A DNA stretch of 64,000 nucleotides, taken from an uncultured Bacillota bacterium (GTDB lineage Bacteria; Bacillota; Dehalobacteriia; UBA7702). Positions 8,563 to 17,019 of this stretch are shown here, in pieces. A program made the position numbers and the translations under genes. The stretch is from NCBI GenBank assembly GCA_934702375.1, contig CAKUYE010000002.1, positions 1 through 64,000 of the forward strand, given 5' to 3'. The notes under the pieces were generated by a model. It saw only the letters and a program-made list of their open reading frames with translations. It searched no databases and was not told the origin of the DNA. Position 1 is the stretch's first letter, and every line of letters begins with the position of its first letter.

Positions 8563-9717
8563 TTAAAAAGGATCGTTTGTGCGACAGCATCTGTTTTGAC
8601 AGGGAAACCGCACCGCCATGGTTGTTCCGTTTTCCGAGCTTTCCTCGGCCCAAACCTCGCCGCCGTGAAGTGCGGCGATTTCCCACACCAGTGACAGTCC
8701 CAGTCCTACGCCGCCGTATTCCCGACTGCGGGATTTATCCACGCGGAAGAATGGTTGAAAGATACTTTCCCGATACTGCTCCGGTATGCCGTAGCCGGTA
8801 TCCGAAACCCTGATAATAAACTGCGTTTCCTCTTCCGATACGGTGATGCGCACCATCCCCTTCGGACGGTTGTACCGTATGGCATTCTCGGTCAAATTGA
8901 AAAGCAGACGATAGATCAACGTGTCACTGCCGGTCATAATGCCCTCACCGTCGTATGTAAGAGTAATGCCGTTTTTCTCTGCCAGCGGGGCGAGGTCGGC
9001 AAAAATTTCTTCAATCATCGGGGCTATTTCAATAAGGTCGCTACATGGCACTGTGCGAAGCTCGCTCATTTCAAGCAGGGTTTTGGTCATCTGTGTCATC
9101 CGCTCCGTTTGTTCCCGCAAAAGCTGAAGGAAATCCTCGGTCTCCGGCGACATATCGGGGTGCTCGGCAGAAAAAAGCTCCAATTGTGCCAGCATCAGCG
9201 AAAGTGGGGTGCGTAGCTCGTGGGCGGCGTTACCGGTAAACTGACGCTGTGCGGTGAAGCCTTCATCGAGTCGGTTCAGCATTTGATTAAAGGACTGACT
9301 GAATTGTTTGAACTCAGGCAATACCTCCTCGGTGATTTTCATATCCGCCAGATTGTTCGGATGTACCTTCTCTGCCTGTGAGGCAAAGCTCCGCAGCGGC
9401 TTTAAGGCACGGCCGCTGACGAAATACGCAAGCGTGCCGCTGAGCAGAGTCACTGCCGCCGTGATGTACCAGTTGGTAAGGCAAAAATCCTTCTGTGCTC
9501 CGTGGATGACAATGGTGAGGTCATCGTTTGCTCCCGTTGTTTCCGGATCAAAAAAGGCAGGTTCGCCATGGATGCCAAAGCCTTGAAGGGATTCCCCAAT
9601 GGCATCCATATAGTGAACGCCGGAGAAACAGATCAGCAGCTTCATGGTGACACAGGTGATGCCGATGAGCAGGGAGGTCATCAGAGTGATACGCCACTGT
9701 AAGGAAAGCCGTTTCAT
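8563..9717 (-). CDS. sensor histidine kinase
   Basis: 384 aa. Two membrane helices (about 9-30 and 90-108) flank a short extracytoplasmic sensor loop of about 60 residues. HAMP linker, HisKA box with phospho-acceptor His in AAHELRTPLS (near residue 165), and HATPase with DTGYGIPEQY and GVGLGLSLV boxes. Its start overlaps the stop of the response regulator by 4 bases, so the two are translationally coupled. The pair is transcribed away from the methionine-sulfoxide/thiol redox cassette and is its probable regulator. The small sensor loop suggests a chemical or envelope signal, but which one is not visible. Confidence 0.92.
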   Translation of the reverse strand: MKRLSLQWRITLMTSLLIGITCVTMKLLICFSGVHYMDAIGESLQGFGIHGEPAFFDPETTGANDDLTIVIHGAQKDFCLTNWYITAAVTLLSGTLAYFVSGRALKPLRSFASQAEKVHPNNLADMKITEEVLPEFKQFSQSFNQMLNRLDEGFTAQRQFTGNAAHELRTPLSLMLAQLELFSAEHPDMSPETEDFLQLLREQTERMTQMTKTLLEMSELRTVPCSDLIEIAPMIEEIFADLAPLAEKNGITLTYDGEGIMTGSDTLIYRLLFNLTENAIRYNRPKGMVRITVSEEETQFIIRVSDTGYGIPEQYRESIFQPFFRVDKSRSREYGGVGLGLSLVWEIAALHGGEVWAEESSENGTTMAVRFPCQNRCCRTNDPF

Positions 9718-10391
9718 ACCTTTTTTCCTCCTATCAGATATCCCTCACCGATGCGATTGCGGATCGGGTCGTAACCCAGCGCAATGCGCAGCTTCTTCCG
9801 CAGGGCGGAGATATGTACCCGAATGGAGTTGCTGAAGTTATCCACGCTGTTGTCCCAGACGTGATCCATCAACTCCTCCTGGCTTACCGGCCGCCCCTGA
9901 TGTACCATTAAATATTCAAGGATCCCTGTTTCTTTGCGAGTCAGCGTCAACGCCTGTCCGTTGACTGAGGCTGACCGCGCACGGGTATCAAAGATCAAAT
10001 CTTCGCAGGTCAGCAACACATCCTGCTGGGTGAACTGCCGTAGGGTCAAGCTGCGAATGCGAGCCTCCAGCTCGGCCAAATGAAAGGGCTTCACCAGATA
10101 GTCGTTGGCTCCGGCGTCCAGCCCTTCCACCTTATCCTCAACCTCGGAACGGGCGGAAAGAATCAGCACTCGGGTTTCCCGATCCGTCTGCCGCAGCGTC
10201 CGCAGCACGGTCATGCCGTCCTTCTCCGGCAGGTTTAGATCCAACAACACCAAATCGTATTGCTCTACGGCAAGGAGTTTGATCGCCTTGTTTCCGTTAT
10301 AGCAAAAATCCACGCTGTAGGCAAGCCGCCTTAGACTACGGACAATGGTTTCGCAAAGCGCACGCTCGTCCTCGACAACTAAAATATGCAT
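9714..10391 (-). CDS. OmpR-family response regulator
   Basis: 225 aa. The receiver domain has acidic pocket EDE (residues 7-9), phospho-acceptor Asp in LVLLDLNLP (about residue 51) and Lys in LVKPF. The C-terminal winged helix ends with RNRIGEGYLI. It is partner of the overlapping kinase gene downstream. The 147-base divergent region to the small CXXC gene holds a -10-like TATAAT on this strand (10440-10435) and a GTTAAG-N8-CTTAAC dyad, consistent with self-regulation and control of the redox genes. Confidence 0.93.
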   Translation of the reverse strand: MHILVVEDERALCETIVRSLRRLAYSVDFCYNGNKAIKLLAVEQYDLVLLDLNLPEKDGMTVLRTLRQTDRETRVLILSARSEVEDKVEGLDAGANDYLVKPFHLAELEARIRSLTLRQFTQQDVLLTCEDLIFDTRARSASVNGQALTLTRKETGILEYLMVHQGRPVSQEELMDHVWDNSVDNFSNSIRVHISALRKKLRIALGYDPIRNRIGEGYLIGGKKV

Positions 10392-10461
10392 AAAAAGCCT
10401 CCTCGCTTTGTTACTTTGTCTCTTTCATAGTTTCATTATATCACGCAGGTATAAAATTTCT

Positions 10462-10509
10462 GTTAAGTTTTCGTTCTTAACGGGGATTTTATATCCTCTA
10501 TGCTACAAT
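10462..10509 (+). promoter_or_regulatory. candidate operator and promoter of the redox cassette
   Basis: GTTAAG (10462-10467) and CTTAAC (10476-10481) form a dyad that abuts the expected -35 position of a promoter with -10 TACAAT at 10504-10509. No good -35 consensus is present, as is usual for activator-dependent promoters. A response-regulator binding site is inferred, not shown. Confidence 0.45.
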
Positions 10510-10538
10510 AAGGGCGCAAAAGAAAAGGAGTGATCGAA

Positions 10539-10685
10539 ATGATGCGATCAAAAAAGACTGTGCTCCAAATCGTATTGCTTATGGGCGGAGCTGCTATGCT
10601 GGGCTTTGGTGTTTTGCGCGGCGAGGCGGTGACGGTGTTGAGCAAGGCCATTAAGTTATGTTTGGAGTGTGTGGGCATTGGATAA
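10539..10685 (+). CDS. CD1871A-family small CXXC membrane protein
   Basis: 48 aa. ATG with AAAAGGAG ribosome binding site. A short basic N-terminus (MMRSKKT) leads into one membrane helix (about 8-26), then a short tail with LRGEAVTVLSKAI and a CLEC motif near the end. This matches small CXXC proteins named after Clostridioides CD1871A, which are regularly encoded beside a polyferredoxin. It could pass electrons or disulfides between the iron-sulfur protein and extracytoplasmic thioredoxin-like proteins (inference). Its end overlaps the next gene, implying translational coupling. Confidence 0.75.
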   Translation: MMRSKKTVLQIVLLMGGAAMLGFGVLRGEAVTVLSKAIKLCLECVGIG

Positions 10686-11622
10686 GAAGTTTTCAGGTGT
10701 ATCGAAGTTTATTTCCCGCTTCCGCGGTTGGATACAGGCGGGAGCAGCTTTGATGAGTAATATTCATCTGCCGAATTTCCTGAAAGGCGGACTTTACCAG
10801 GGAACGGGAAAAACCGTTTGCGTGCCGGGGCTGAATTGCTATTCCTGTCCGGCGGCTTCCGGTGCCTGTCCCATCGGAGCTTTTCAGGCGGTGGTCGGCT
10901 CGTCGAAGACCTATTTTTCTTATTATATCACAGGATTTCTGATTCTGCTAGGTGTCTTGTTGGGGCGCTTCATTTGCGGTTTCCTTTGCCCTTTCGGCTG
11001 GTTTCAGGATTTATTGCATAAGATCCCTACAAAAAAGTTGTCCACCAAACGGTTGAAACCGTTGACATATCTCAAGTATGCCGTTCTTTTGCTGACGGTG
11101 ATTCTTCTTCCGATGTTGGTGGTGAACGATGTAGGAATGGGCGACCCCTTCTTCTGCAAATATCTCTGTCCCCAGGGCGTATTGGAGGGAGCCATACCGC
11201 TGTCTCTTGCCAACCCCGGCATCAGGGCGGCATTAGGATCACTGTTCCTATGGAAGCTCGGTATTTTGCTTACAGTGATTATTTTGAGCGTGATATTCTA
11301 TCGGCCTTTTTGTAAATGGCTCTGTCCTTTGGGCGCTTTTTATGCGCTGCTGAATAAAGCTTCCCTATTTCGGATGACGGTGGACGAAGGAAAATGTGTC
11401 TCCTGCGGAAAATGTGCAAAGGCCTGCAAAATGGATGTAGATGTTTTGAAAACACCCAATCATTCCGAGTGTATCCGTTGCGGGATGTGTATCCGTGTCT
11501 GTCCTACCGACGCCGTACACTTTCACTACGGCTTTGGGAACGGTAAAGATAAATCTTTTGCGGCAGAGGTGCCGCGGAAAAACAATAAGAATCTGAATAA
11601 GAACAAGGAGGAACAAACATGA
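10678..11622 (+). CDS. NapH/CcoG-like membrane polyferredoxin
   Basis: About 314 aa. Four to five membrane helices carry repeated Cys motifs: NCYSCPAASGACP, CGFLCPFGWF, CKYLCPQG and CKWLCPLGA. A C-terminal ferredoxin domain with two 4Fe-4S motifs follows (CVSCGKCAKAC, CIRCGMCIRVC). Such proteins move electrons across the membrane in several quinone- or thiol-linked systems. A TTG at 10678 with GGAG ten bases upstream is the likely start; a GTG at 10669 is possible. The start overlaps the CXXC gene by 8 bases and the end overlaps the next lipoprotein by 4. I infer it feeds electrons to the TlpA/MsrAB proteins encoded downstream. Confidence 0.8.
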   Translation: MDKKFSGVSKFISRFRGWIQAGAALMSNIHLPNFLKGGLYQGTGKTVCVPGLNCYSCPAASGACPIGAFQAVVGSSKTYFSYYITGFLILLGVLLGRFICGFLCPFGWFQDLLHKIPTKKLSTKRLKPLTYLKYAVLLLTVILLPMLVVNDVGMGDPFFCKYLCPQGVLEGAIPLSLANPGIRAALGSLFLWKLGILLTVIILSVIFYRPFCKWLCPLGAFYALLNKASLFRMTVDEGKCVSCGKCAKACKMDVDVLKTPNHSECIRCGMCIRVCPTDAVHFHYGFGNGKDKSFAAEVPRKNNKNLNKNKEEQT

Positions 11623-11981
11623 ATGCAAAGAAATTCTTAACGTTGGTACTGGCAATTGCGCTGGTATGCGGTCTGGCGGCCTGCTCTCCCACGGAGAAGG
11701 ATGACTCAATGGACAAAGACATGGAATCCATGCAGACCGACATGATGGAAGAAAAGGACACGGAAAGCAGCGATGACATGATGGAAAACAAGTGCATGTG
11801 CGGTGAGGACAGTAAATGTATGACCGACGGTATGTGTGCCGATGGCTGTATGTGCATGGAGGATGGCATGTGTACCGAGGATTGTATGTGCATGGATGGC
11901 GGTTGCATGAAGGACGGTATGTGCAAGGACGGCTGTATGTGCAGCAAGGAAAATATGAATGAAAAGGATATGAGCGAGTAA
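11619..11981 (+). CDS. Met/Cys-rich lipoprotein, undescribed
   Basis: 120 aa. A lipoprotein signal ends at LAAC (lipidated Cys22). In the 99-residue mature part I count 20 Met and 14 Cys (one lipidated), set among Asp, Glu, Lys and Gly, with no hydrophobic core. Residues from about 60 repeat a loose unit CMxDGMCxDGCMC. It sits inside the operon, overlapping the polyferredoxin by 4 bases and the TlpA-like gene by 1. Candidate roles are a sacrificial methionine sink repaired by the co-encoded MsrAB, a soft-metal (Cu) binder, or an electron relay. Met-rich sinks paired with a sulfoxide reductase are known (MrpX in Azospira). I know no Cys-containing lipoprotein version. Confidence 0.85.
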   Translation: MNAKKFLTLVLAIALVCGLAACSPTEKDDSMDKDMESMQTDMMEEKDTESSDDMMENKCMCGEDSKCMTDGMCADGCMCMEDGMCTEDCMCMDGGCMKDGMCKDGCMCSKENMNEKDMSE

Positions 11982-12904
11982 TGGTAAAGAATCATTTTGT
12001 CGGCAGATTGTCAACACTGTTTCTCGTCGTGGTGCTGGCGCTCTCTTTGGCGGCCTGCGGAACCAAGGATGAAGAAACAACGGATATGGGAACGGAACCG
12101 AAAAACATTGAGGAAGCGGCGGCAATGTATAAGGACTTGATGGCGCAGGAGAATGCGATCTTGTCAGAAAGTACCGAGCTTTGGGAAAAGGTTTTTATGG
12201 AAGCGGATAAAGGCATGACCATGCAGGAGGATGGTAAAAACTACGGTGACTTTCTCCTCAAGACCATCGAATCCGCAAAGGATCAGTTTACGGCAGAAGA
12301 GTTGAAGCTGATTCGAGGTGAAGCGGAGAAGATCCGTGATATCGAAAGCCAACTGACCATGCTGGAGGAAAAATATCCCGAGGCAGCTCAAAAATCTTCG
12401 GACAGCAGCATGAGTATGTCTGCCGATAACGACGGTATGCAGAAATTTCCCGACTTTGAAGGTAAGGATTTGGAGGGGAACAAGGTAAAGAGCAATGAAA
12501 TGTTTTCCGGCAACGCCGTTACCGTAGTGAACTTCTGGTTTACTACCTGTAATCCCTGTGTCGGTGAGCTTGCTGAGCTAGATGCACTGAACAAGGAGCT
12601 TGCGGCAAAGGGTGGTGCGGTTATCGGCATCAACTCCTTTACGCTGGACGGCAGCGAAACGGCTATCTCCGAGGCAAAAGAGGTATTGGCGAAGAAGGGT
12701 GCCACTTACCAAAACGTGTATTTTGACTCTGACAGTAAGGCTGGGAAGTTTATTGAAAATGTCTATGCCTATCCCACAACCTATGTGGTTGACCGCAACG
12801 GACATATTGTAGGGGATCCGATCGTCGGTGCCATTACTGGAAAATCGCAGATGAAAACGTTGCAATCGCTTATCGACAAGGCCATTGAGGCCGATATGAA
12901 GTAA
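11981..12904 (+). CDS. TlpA-like thioredoxin-fold lipoprotein
   Basis: 307 aa. Lipobox LAAC with lipidated Cys26. Residues about 35-150 form a helical, charged segment with several Met (SSMSMSADNDGM), followed by a TlpA/ResA-type thioredoxin domain from about 155 with WFTTCNPCVGEL (active-site Cys190 and Cys193) and the cis-Pro loop AYPTTYVVD. Anchored outside the membrane, it would reduce disulfides, most plausibly the resolving disulfides of MsrAB encoded next. It overlaps the Met/Cys-rich lipoprotein stop (TAATG). The helical N-terminal insert is larger than in simple TlpA proteins. Confidence 0.85.
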   Translation: MVKNHFVGRLSTLFLVVVLALSLAACGTKDEETTDMGTEPKNIEEAAAMYKDLMAQENAILSESTELWEKVFMEADKGMTMQEDGKNYGDFLLKTIESAKDQFTAEELKLIRGEAEKIRDIESQLTMLEEKYPEAAQKSSDSSMSMSADNDGMQKFPDFEGKDLEGNKVKSNEMFSGNAVTVVNFWFTTCNPCVGELAELDALNKELAAKGGAVIGINSFTLDGSETAISEAKEVLAKKGATYQNVYFDSDSKAGKFIENVYAYPTTYVVDRNGHIVGDPIVGAITGKSQMKTLQSLIDKAIEADMK

Positions 12905-13170
12905 GGGCAGGCTTTCCCGAAAAAGAGGACGCCAAAAAAACATGTAATCTGACAGGCACTTTGTTTTTTGATGCCTTTACTCTTATTAATATTCCCGGCG
13001 GACGTTATACTGTCGCCATGAGGCTTTATTACAGGAATCCGCCTGCAATGTACTGCAAGCTTTGGCGATGTCTCAGGGCTGTGAATAAGATCATCTTTCG
13101 GTCAAACAGCGAAGACTGTTATGTATCTGACGGCGCAAAATGAAGATTTGTCGCAAAAGGAGGAAACACC
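12905..13170. other. intergenic gap within the redox cassette
   Basis: 266 bases without a convincing gene. A 60-codon frame at 12961-13143 lacks a ribosome binding site and family features. A TATACT at about 13005 could be part of a separate msrAB promoter, but no matching -35 is clear. Confidence 0.4.
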
Positions 13171-14289
13171 ATGTATCGGAGAGTGTTGTTGCTTCTTCTC
13201 CTTGTTGCAATGCTGTTGCTGGGCGGCTGTGTCGCTCAGCCCATGCCCTGCGAAAAGGAAGAAGTGCAGGAAACGGATATGACCGGACGATCCTCCGGTA
13301 TGTCCAGTGAGGAGAGTGTATATATGGATACGACCGAAAATGTCATTTATCTGGCAGGCGGCTGCTTCTGGGGTATGGAACAGCTGATGCAGTCCATTCC
13401 CGGTGTTATCGACGCCGAAAGCGGTTATGCCAACGGCACATGCGAGGAAGATGCCGATTACCGCACCGTTTGTAAGGGGAATACCGGCTTTCGGGAAACC
13501 GTGCGGGTGGAGTATGACCCCGAAAAGGTGAGCCTTGACGCCTTGTTGTTGGCTTATTTCTATGTGATTGATCCTACGGTGGAGAATCGTCAGGGCAACG
13601 ACAGGGGCAGTCAGTACCAAACCGGCATTTATTACACCAACGATAAGGCAAGGGAAACGGTAGAGCGCATTGCCGAGATCGAAAAGGGTCGCAGGAAAAA
13701 ATTCCTCGTGGAGATCGGTCCGCTCTGGAATTATTATCCTGCCGAGGATTATCATCAGGATTATCTTGAAAAGAATCCGGGCGGCTACTGCCACATCCCT
13801 CGTGAGGAGATGGAGATGTTCTCGAAGCTGCGCATTGATCCGGGCGATTACAAAAAACCCGCGGCAGAGTTTGTTCGAGACAAGCTGACGGAAGAGCAGT
13901 ACCGAGTTACTCAGGAGAGCGGCACAGAACGCGCCTTTACGGGAGAATACTGGAATCAGTTTGAAAAGGGCATTTACGTGGATGTTGTCACCGGGGAGCC
14001 TCTGTTTTCCTCTACGGACAAGTTTGAGAGCGGCTGTGGCTGGCCTGCGTTCTCAAAGCCCATTGAGGAACCTGCCGTTGTGGAGCTTGAGGACAACAGT
14101 TTGGGAATGCGCCGCACAGAGGTGCGCAGCCGCAGCGGAGATTCTCATCTTGGTCATGTATTTACCGATGACCCGGAATCGCCCAACGGTGTGCGCTACT
14201 GTATCAACAGTGCATCCCTTCGTTTTGTTCCCTATGCCAAAATGGAAGCCGAGGGATATGGGTATCTCCTATACTTATTTAAGGAATGA
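13171..14289 (+). CDS. msrAB: lipoprotein MsrA-MsrB fusion, methionine sulfoxide reductase
   Basis: 372 aa. Lipobox LLGGC (Cys20) shows it is anchored outside the cell membrane. The MsrA domain has GGCFWGM (catalytic Cys65) and reduces Met-S-sulfoxide. The MsrB domain has SGCGWPAF, RSGDSHLGHVF and RYCIN (catalytic Cys about 344) and reduces Met-R-sulfoxide. The usual two CxxC zinc sites of MsrB are absent. The linker after the lipid anchor is itself Met-rich. It lies in the same direction as the TlpA-like gene after a 266-base gap. Extracytoplasmic MsrAB/TlpA partnerships are established in streptococci. Confidence 0.93.
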   Translation: MYRRVLLLLLLVAMLLLGGCVAQPMPCEKEEVQETDMTGRSSGMSSEESVYMDTTENVIYLAGGCFWGMEQLMQSIPGVIDAESGYANGTCEEDADYRTVCKGNTGFRETVRVEYDPEKVSLDALLLAYFYVIDPTVENRQGNDRGSQYQTGIYYTNDKARETVERIAEIEKGRRKKFLVEIGPLWNYYPAEDYHQDYLEKNPGGYCHIPREEMEMFSKLRIDPGDYKKPAAEFVRDKLTEEQYRVTQESGTERAFTGEYWNQFEKGIYVDVVTGEPLFSSTDKFESGCGWPAFSKPIEEPAVVELEDNSLGMRRTEVRSRSGDSHLGHVFTDDPESPNGVRYCINSASLRFVPYAKMEAEGYGYLLYLFKE

Positions 14290-14395
14290 GAGCCCGGAGC
14301 CGGAGGGAGATCCCCTGAATCTCTCGGTACCGCTATTGTAAATGCAGATCAATTTTTGCGTGACCGCGGCAAAGGAAAAAACCGATCAATTTTAT

Positions 14396-14446
14396 ATGCC
14401 GACCTACGTCGTTTAATGAAAAAAACGTAGGTCGGCATTTTTGTTT
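14396..14446 (+). terminator. terminator after msrAB
   Basis: A 14-bp perfect stem (14396-14409 with 14425-14438) is followed by T-rich sequence. It closes the redox cassette. Confidence 0.85.
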
Positions 14447-15176
14447 GAGAAAGACTTTAAGGTATTACGATGCGACGAGTGGATCGAACCGGATTTTCTA
14501 TAGAAGATACGATCACCTTTCATACATGGTTTACAATTTTAAGGGAATCGCAAAAATTCAGGGGCGGATGCTTCATGAACATAAGGTGTCTTTTGTGGAA
14601 TATCATATTCTTATGATGATCGCGAAGGTACACCATGTCAGCCAAATTGAAAGCATGGAAAATGCCATGGCTAAGATGCCGGATATCAGTGCCATGATGG
14701 CAATGGGCGGCGGTAAAATGCCTGCTGGTGTTATGTCCGGGGGAAATCCTCCCGGTGGAGAAGCTCCCGACGGAGAAACTCCCGACGGTGAGATTTCCGA
14801 CGGAAAAACTCCCGGCGAAGAAATTCCCGGAGAAGGTATTCCCGGCGCTATGCCCGGTATGATACCCGCCGGTATGCCTGCCGGCATGATACCCGGAGGC
14901 TCCATGACCGCGATGAACGATCAGCTTAATGAAATGAAGGAACTGGCAACAAAACTCACCGTATTGAGAGATGCGATCCCCGGTGCCTTTGAAAAGGGCG
15001 GCGAGAATTATGCCGATGCCATTCGGGAAAAATGCTCCGAAATCGAGGCTTATTATCAGGCTACTCTCAATAACGGTTATCGCAATATGTTTATCTTTGT
15101 TGCCGCCATTAACGCGTTCGGTCTTCTGTTGCTCGTCTTCTATCGGGAGGAACGGAAAGAAAAAGAAACATATTGA
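14445..15176 (+). pseudogene. C-terminal fragment of an MFS exporter with Pro/Gly-rich loop
   Basis: 243 codons with no ribosome binding site for the first ATG. The end (NNGYRNMFIFVAAINAFG, then a basic tail) looks like the last membrane helix of a DHA2/EmrB-type MFS exporter. The region before it (AIPGAFEKGGENYADAI) resembles the large outer loop those clostridial carriers carry. Residues about 90-150 are a low-complexity run of PxGE and PxGM units. All other helices are missing, so this is probably the 3' remnant of a larger gene cut by a deletion upstream. If it is translated, one membrane helix remains. Confidence 0.5.
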
Positions 15177-15240
15177 GAAAGAAAAGAAATCGTTCTTGTT
15201 CGGTAGACACCGGGACGGTTCCTTTTGTATGTGGCTGATT

Positions 15241-16968
15241 TTATTTTTCTTCTTCCAGCGGCTCTGCCATGATGGTGGTCTGGTTAAAGTAGATCACCAT
15301 ACCGGGGCGGGCGCCGTTTGGTTTTTTTACCTGTTTTACTTCGGTGTAGTCCACCGGCACCTTGGGGGAAGCCGCCGCCTTGCTGTGAAAGGCCGCATAG
15401 CGGGCGGCGCGAAGGATCACTTCTTCGGGGATGGCTTCGTTGCCCTTGCGGCGAATGATCACATGGCTGCCGGGGATGTCCTTGGTATGGAGCCACAAAT
15501 CGTCTTTTTGCGCCGTTTTTAAGGTCAGGCGGTCGTTTTGCTTGTTGTTGCGACCGATGAGGATGGTGTATCCCTCATAAACCGTTTCGATGGGGGGCAG
15601 GGGAGCATCGTATTTTTCTTTCGTGCTCCGCTTGTGCTCCTTGATGTAGCCGCTGTGGGTCAGCTCGCTTTTGGTGGCACCGAGGTCATCATCGTTGATG
15701 GCGGTTTCCGCTTGAAAGCACAGGCTTTCCAAATAGACCAGCTCCTCTTCGTTCTTTTCCAGATGCTCCCGAATGGCATTTCGGGAGGTTTTCGCTTTGT
15801 TGTATTTTTTAAAATACATGCCGGCGTTGTCCGCCGGAGAAAGCTCCGGCTTCAGAGGAATGGTCAGCGGTGTCATGTCCTCGTAGAAATTTTCCAGTGT
15901 GACCTCGCCGGTGTTTTTTGGAATCTGATAAAGGTTGGCGCTGAGCAATTCGCCGTAAAGGCGGTACTTTTCGCCATCAATGGCGTGCTCCAACTCTTCC
16001 CTTTGCTTTGCCACCTTCTTGGCGGTTTTATCCCGATGCTGGGCGATAAAGCGCACCAGATTCGCTTTTCGGGAGGAAAAGGCGCTTTCCCTTTCCTTGG
16101 CAACAAAATAGGCGTCCAGCAGGGAAGAAAGATCCTCCCGGGGCACGGTTTCCCCCTCGTAGTGAAGGGCCGGCACAAAATAAAAATCCTTTGTTGCGCC
16201 GTCCTTGACGATCAGAGTCGGTTCGGTTTCGGCCTGAAAGAGCTTTTGCATTTCCTCATAGAGCCGTTGATATTCGTAGATCCCGGCGGTATCCAACGTT
16301 TCGCTGCTTTCCAAGCCGGCACGGTATACGATTTCCGCCGCCGTCTGGGGGGATATGCCGTCCATGGTTTTCAGTAAGGCCTTGGGCAGCGTGAGGGAAA
16401 GCTCCTGGTCCGTCAGAACCGCGGTAAACTCCTCTTCGCTGAGGAAAAAGGGATTGACCTTTCCCGAGGGGGGCGGCAGAATATAGGCCTCATGAGGCAG
16501 CACCTGACGGTATCGGGATACGTTGTTGCCGTATTGTTTGGCTGCGGCCAGAATGGTCATATCGTCATCGCAGAGGATAATATTACTGTGTTTCCCCATG
16601 ATTTCCACGATAAGGTGACGCTCCACTGTATCGCCGATCTCGTTGCGGGCTTCCACGGTGATGTCGGCAACCCGATCCAGACCGGCCTGGGTGATATTGA
16701 CGATGCGGCCCCCTTCGATATGCTTCCGCAGCACCATGGCAAAGAGCGGCGGTGTTTTGGGGTTGTCGTAGGCGGCATCGGTCAGCTGCAGCCGGGCATT
16801 TTGCGGGTGGGCTGTCAGCAGCAGGGTGCAGCCGCCCCGGGTCCGGGATTTCAGCTTTAGGGTGACGGTATAGCGATCCGGCTGGTGGACGCGGTTGATT
16901 TTGGCATCCAGCAGGTGGGGGGCAATTTCCGTTAGCAATTTATTTAAAAAAAGTCCGTCCAGTGCCAT
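15241..16968 (-). CDS. rqcH: RqcH (NFACT/Rqc2 homologue), ribosome-associated quality control
   Basis: 575 aa, typical length. NFACT-N domain at the start (MALDGLFLNKLLTEI and the DITVEARNEIGD region), a central coiled coil and helical arms (about 280-420), and NFACT-R at the C-terminus (DLWLHTKDIPGSHVIIR, about residue 490). In Bacillota, RqcH binds stalled 50S-peptidyl-tRNA and recruits tRNA-Ala for alanine tailing. Older annotations call the family fibronectin-binding protein. A promoter-like GTGACA-17-TATAAT lies upstream on this strand at 17116-17088. Confidence 0.9.
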   Translation of the reverse strand: MALDGLFLNKLLTEIAPHLLDAKINRVHQPDRYTVTLKLKSRTRGGCTLLLTAHPQNARLQLTDAAYDNPKTPPLFAMVLRKHIEGGRIVNITQAGLDRVADITVEARNEIGDTVERHLIVEIMGKHSNIILCDDDMTILAAAKQYGNNVSRYRQVLPHEAYILPPPSGKVNPFFLSEEEFTAVLTDQELSLTLPKALLKTMDGISPQTAAEIVYRAGLESSETLDTAGIYEYQRLYEEMQKLFQAETEPTLIVKDGATKDFYFVPALHYEGETVPREDLSSLLDAYFVAKERESAFSSRKANLVRFIAQHRDKTAKKVAKQREELEHAIDGEKYRLYGELLSANLYQIPKNTGEVTLENFYEDMTPLTIPLKPELSPADNAGMYFKKYNKAKTSRNAIREHLEKNEEELVYLESLCFQAETAINDDDLGATKSELTHSGYIKEHKRSTKEKYDAPLPPIETVYEGYTILIGRNNKQNDRLTLKTAQKDDLWLHTKDIPGSHVIIRRKGNEAIPEEVILRAARYAAFHSKAAASPKVPVDYTEVKQVKKPNGARPGMVIYFNQTTIMAEPLEEEK

Positions 16969-17019
16969 TTTTTTCTCCTCATATTATTATAAATAAAAGA
17001 GTGAAAGCGCACTGAAATT

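Noticed and set aside
11504..12125. Minus-strand frames rich in Ser/His/Pro repeats opposite the Met/Cys-rich lipoprotein
   Set aside because: The repeats are merely the reverse reading of the Met/Cys codon repeat; the plus-strand frame has the lipobox, ribosome binding site and overlaps with both operon neighbours.
12961..13143. 60-codon frame between the TlpA-like gene and msrAB
   Set aside because: No ribosome binding site and no family or membrane features.
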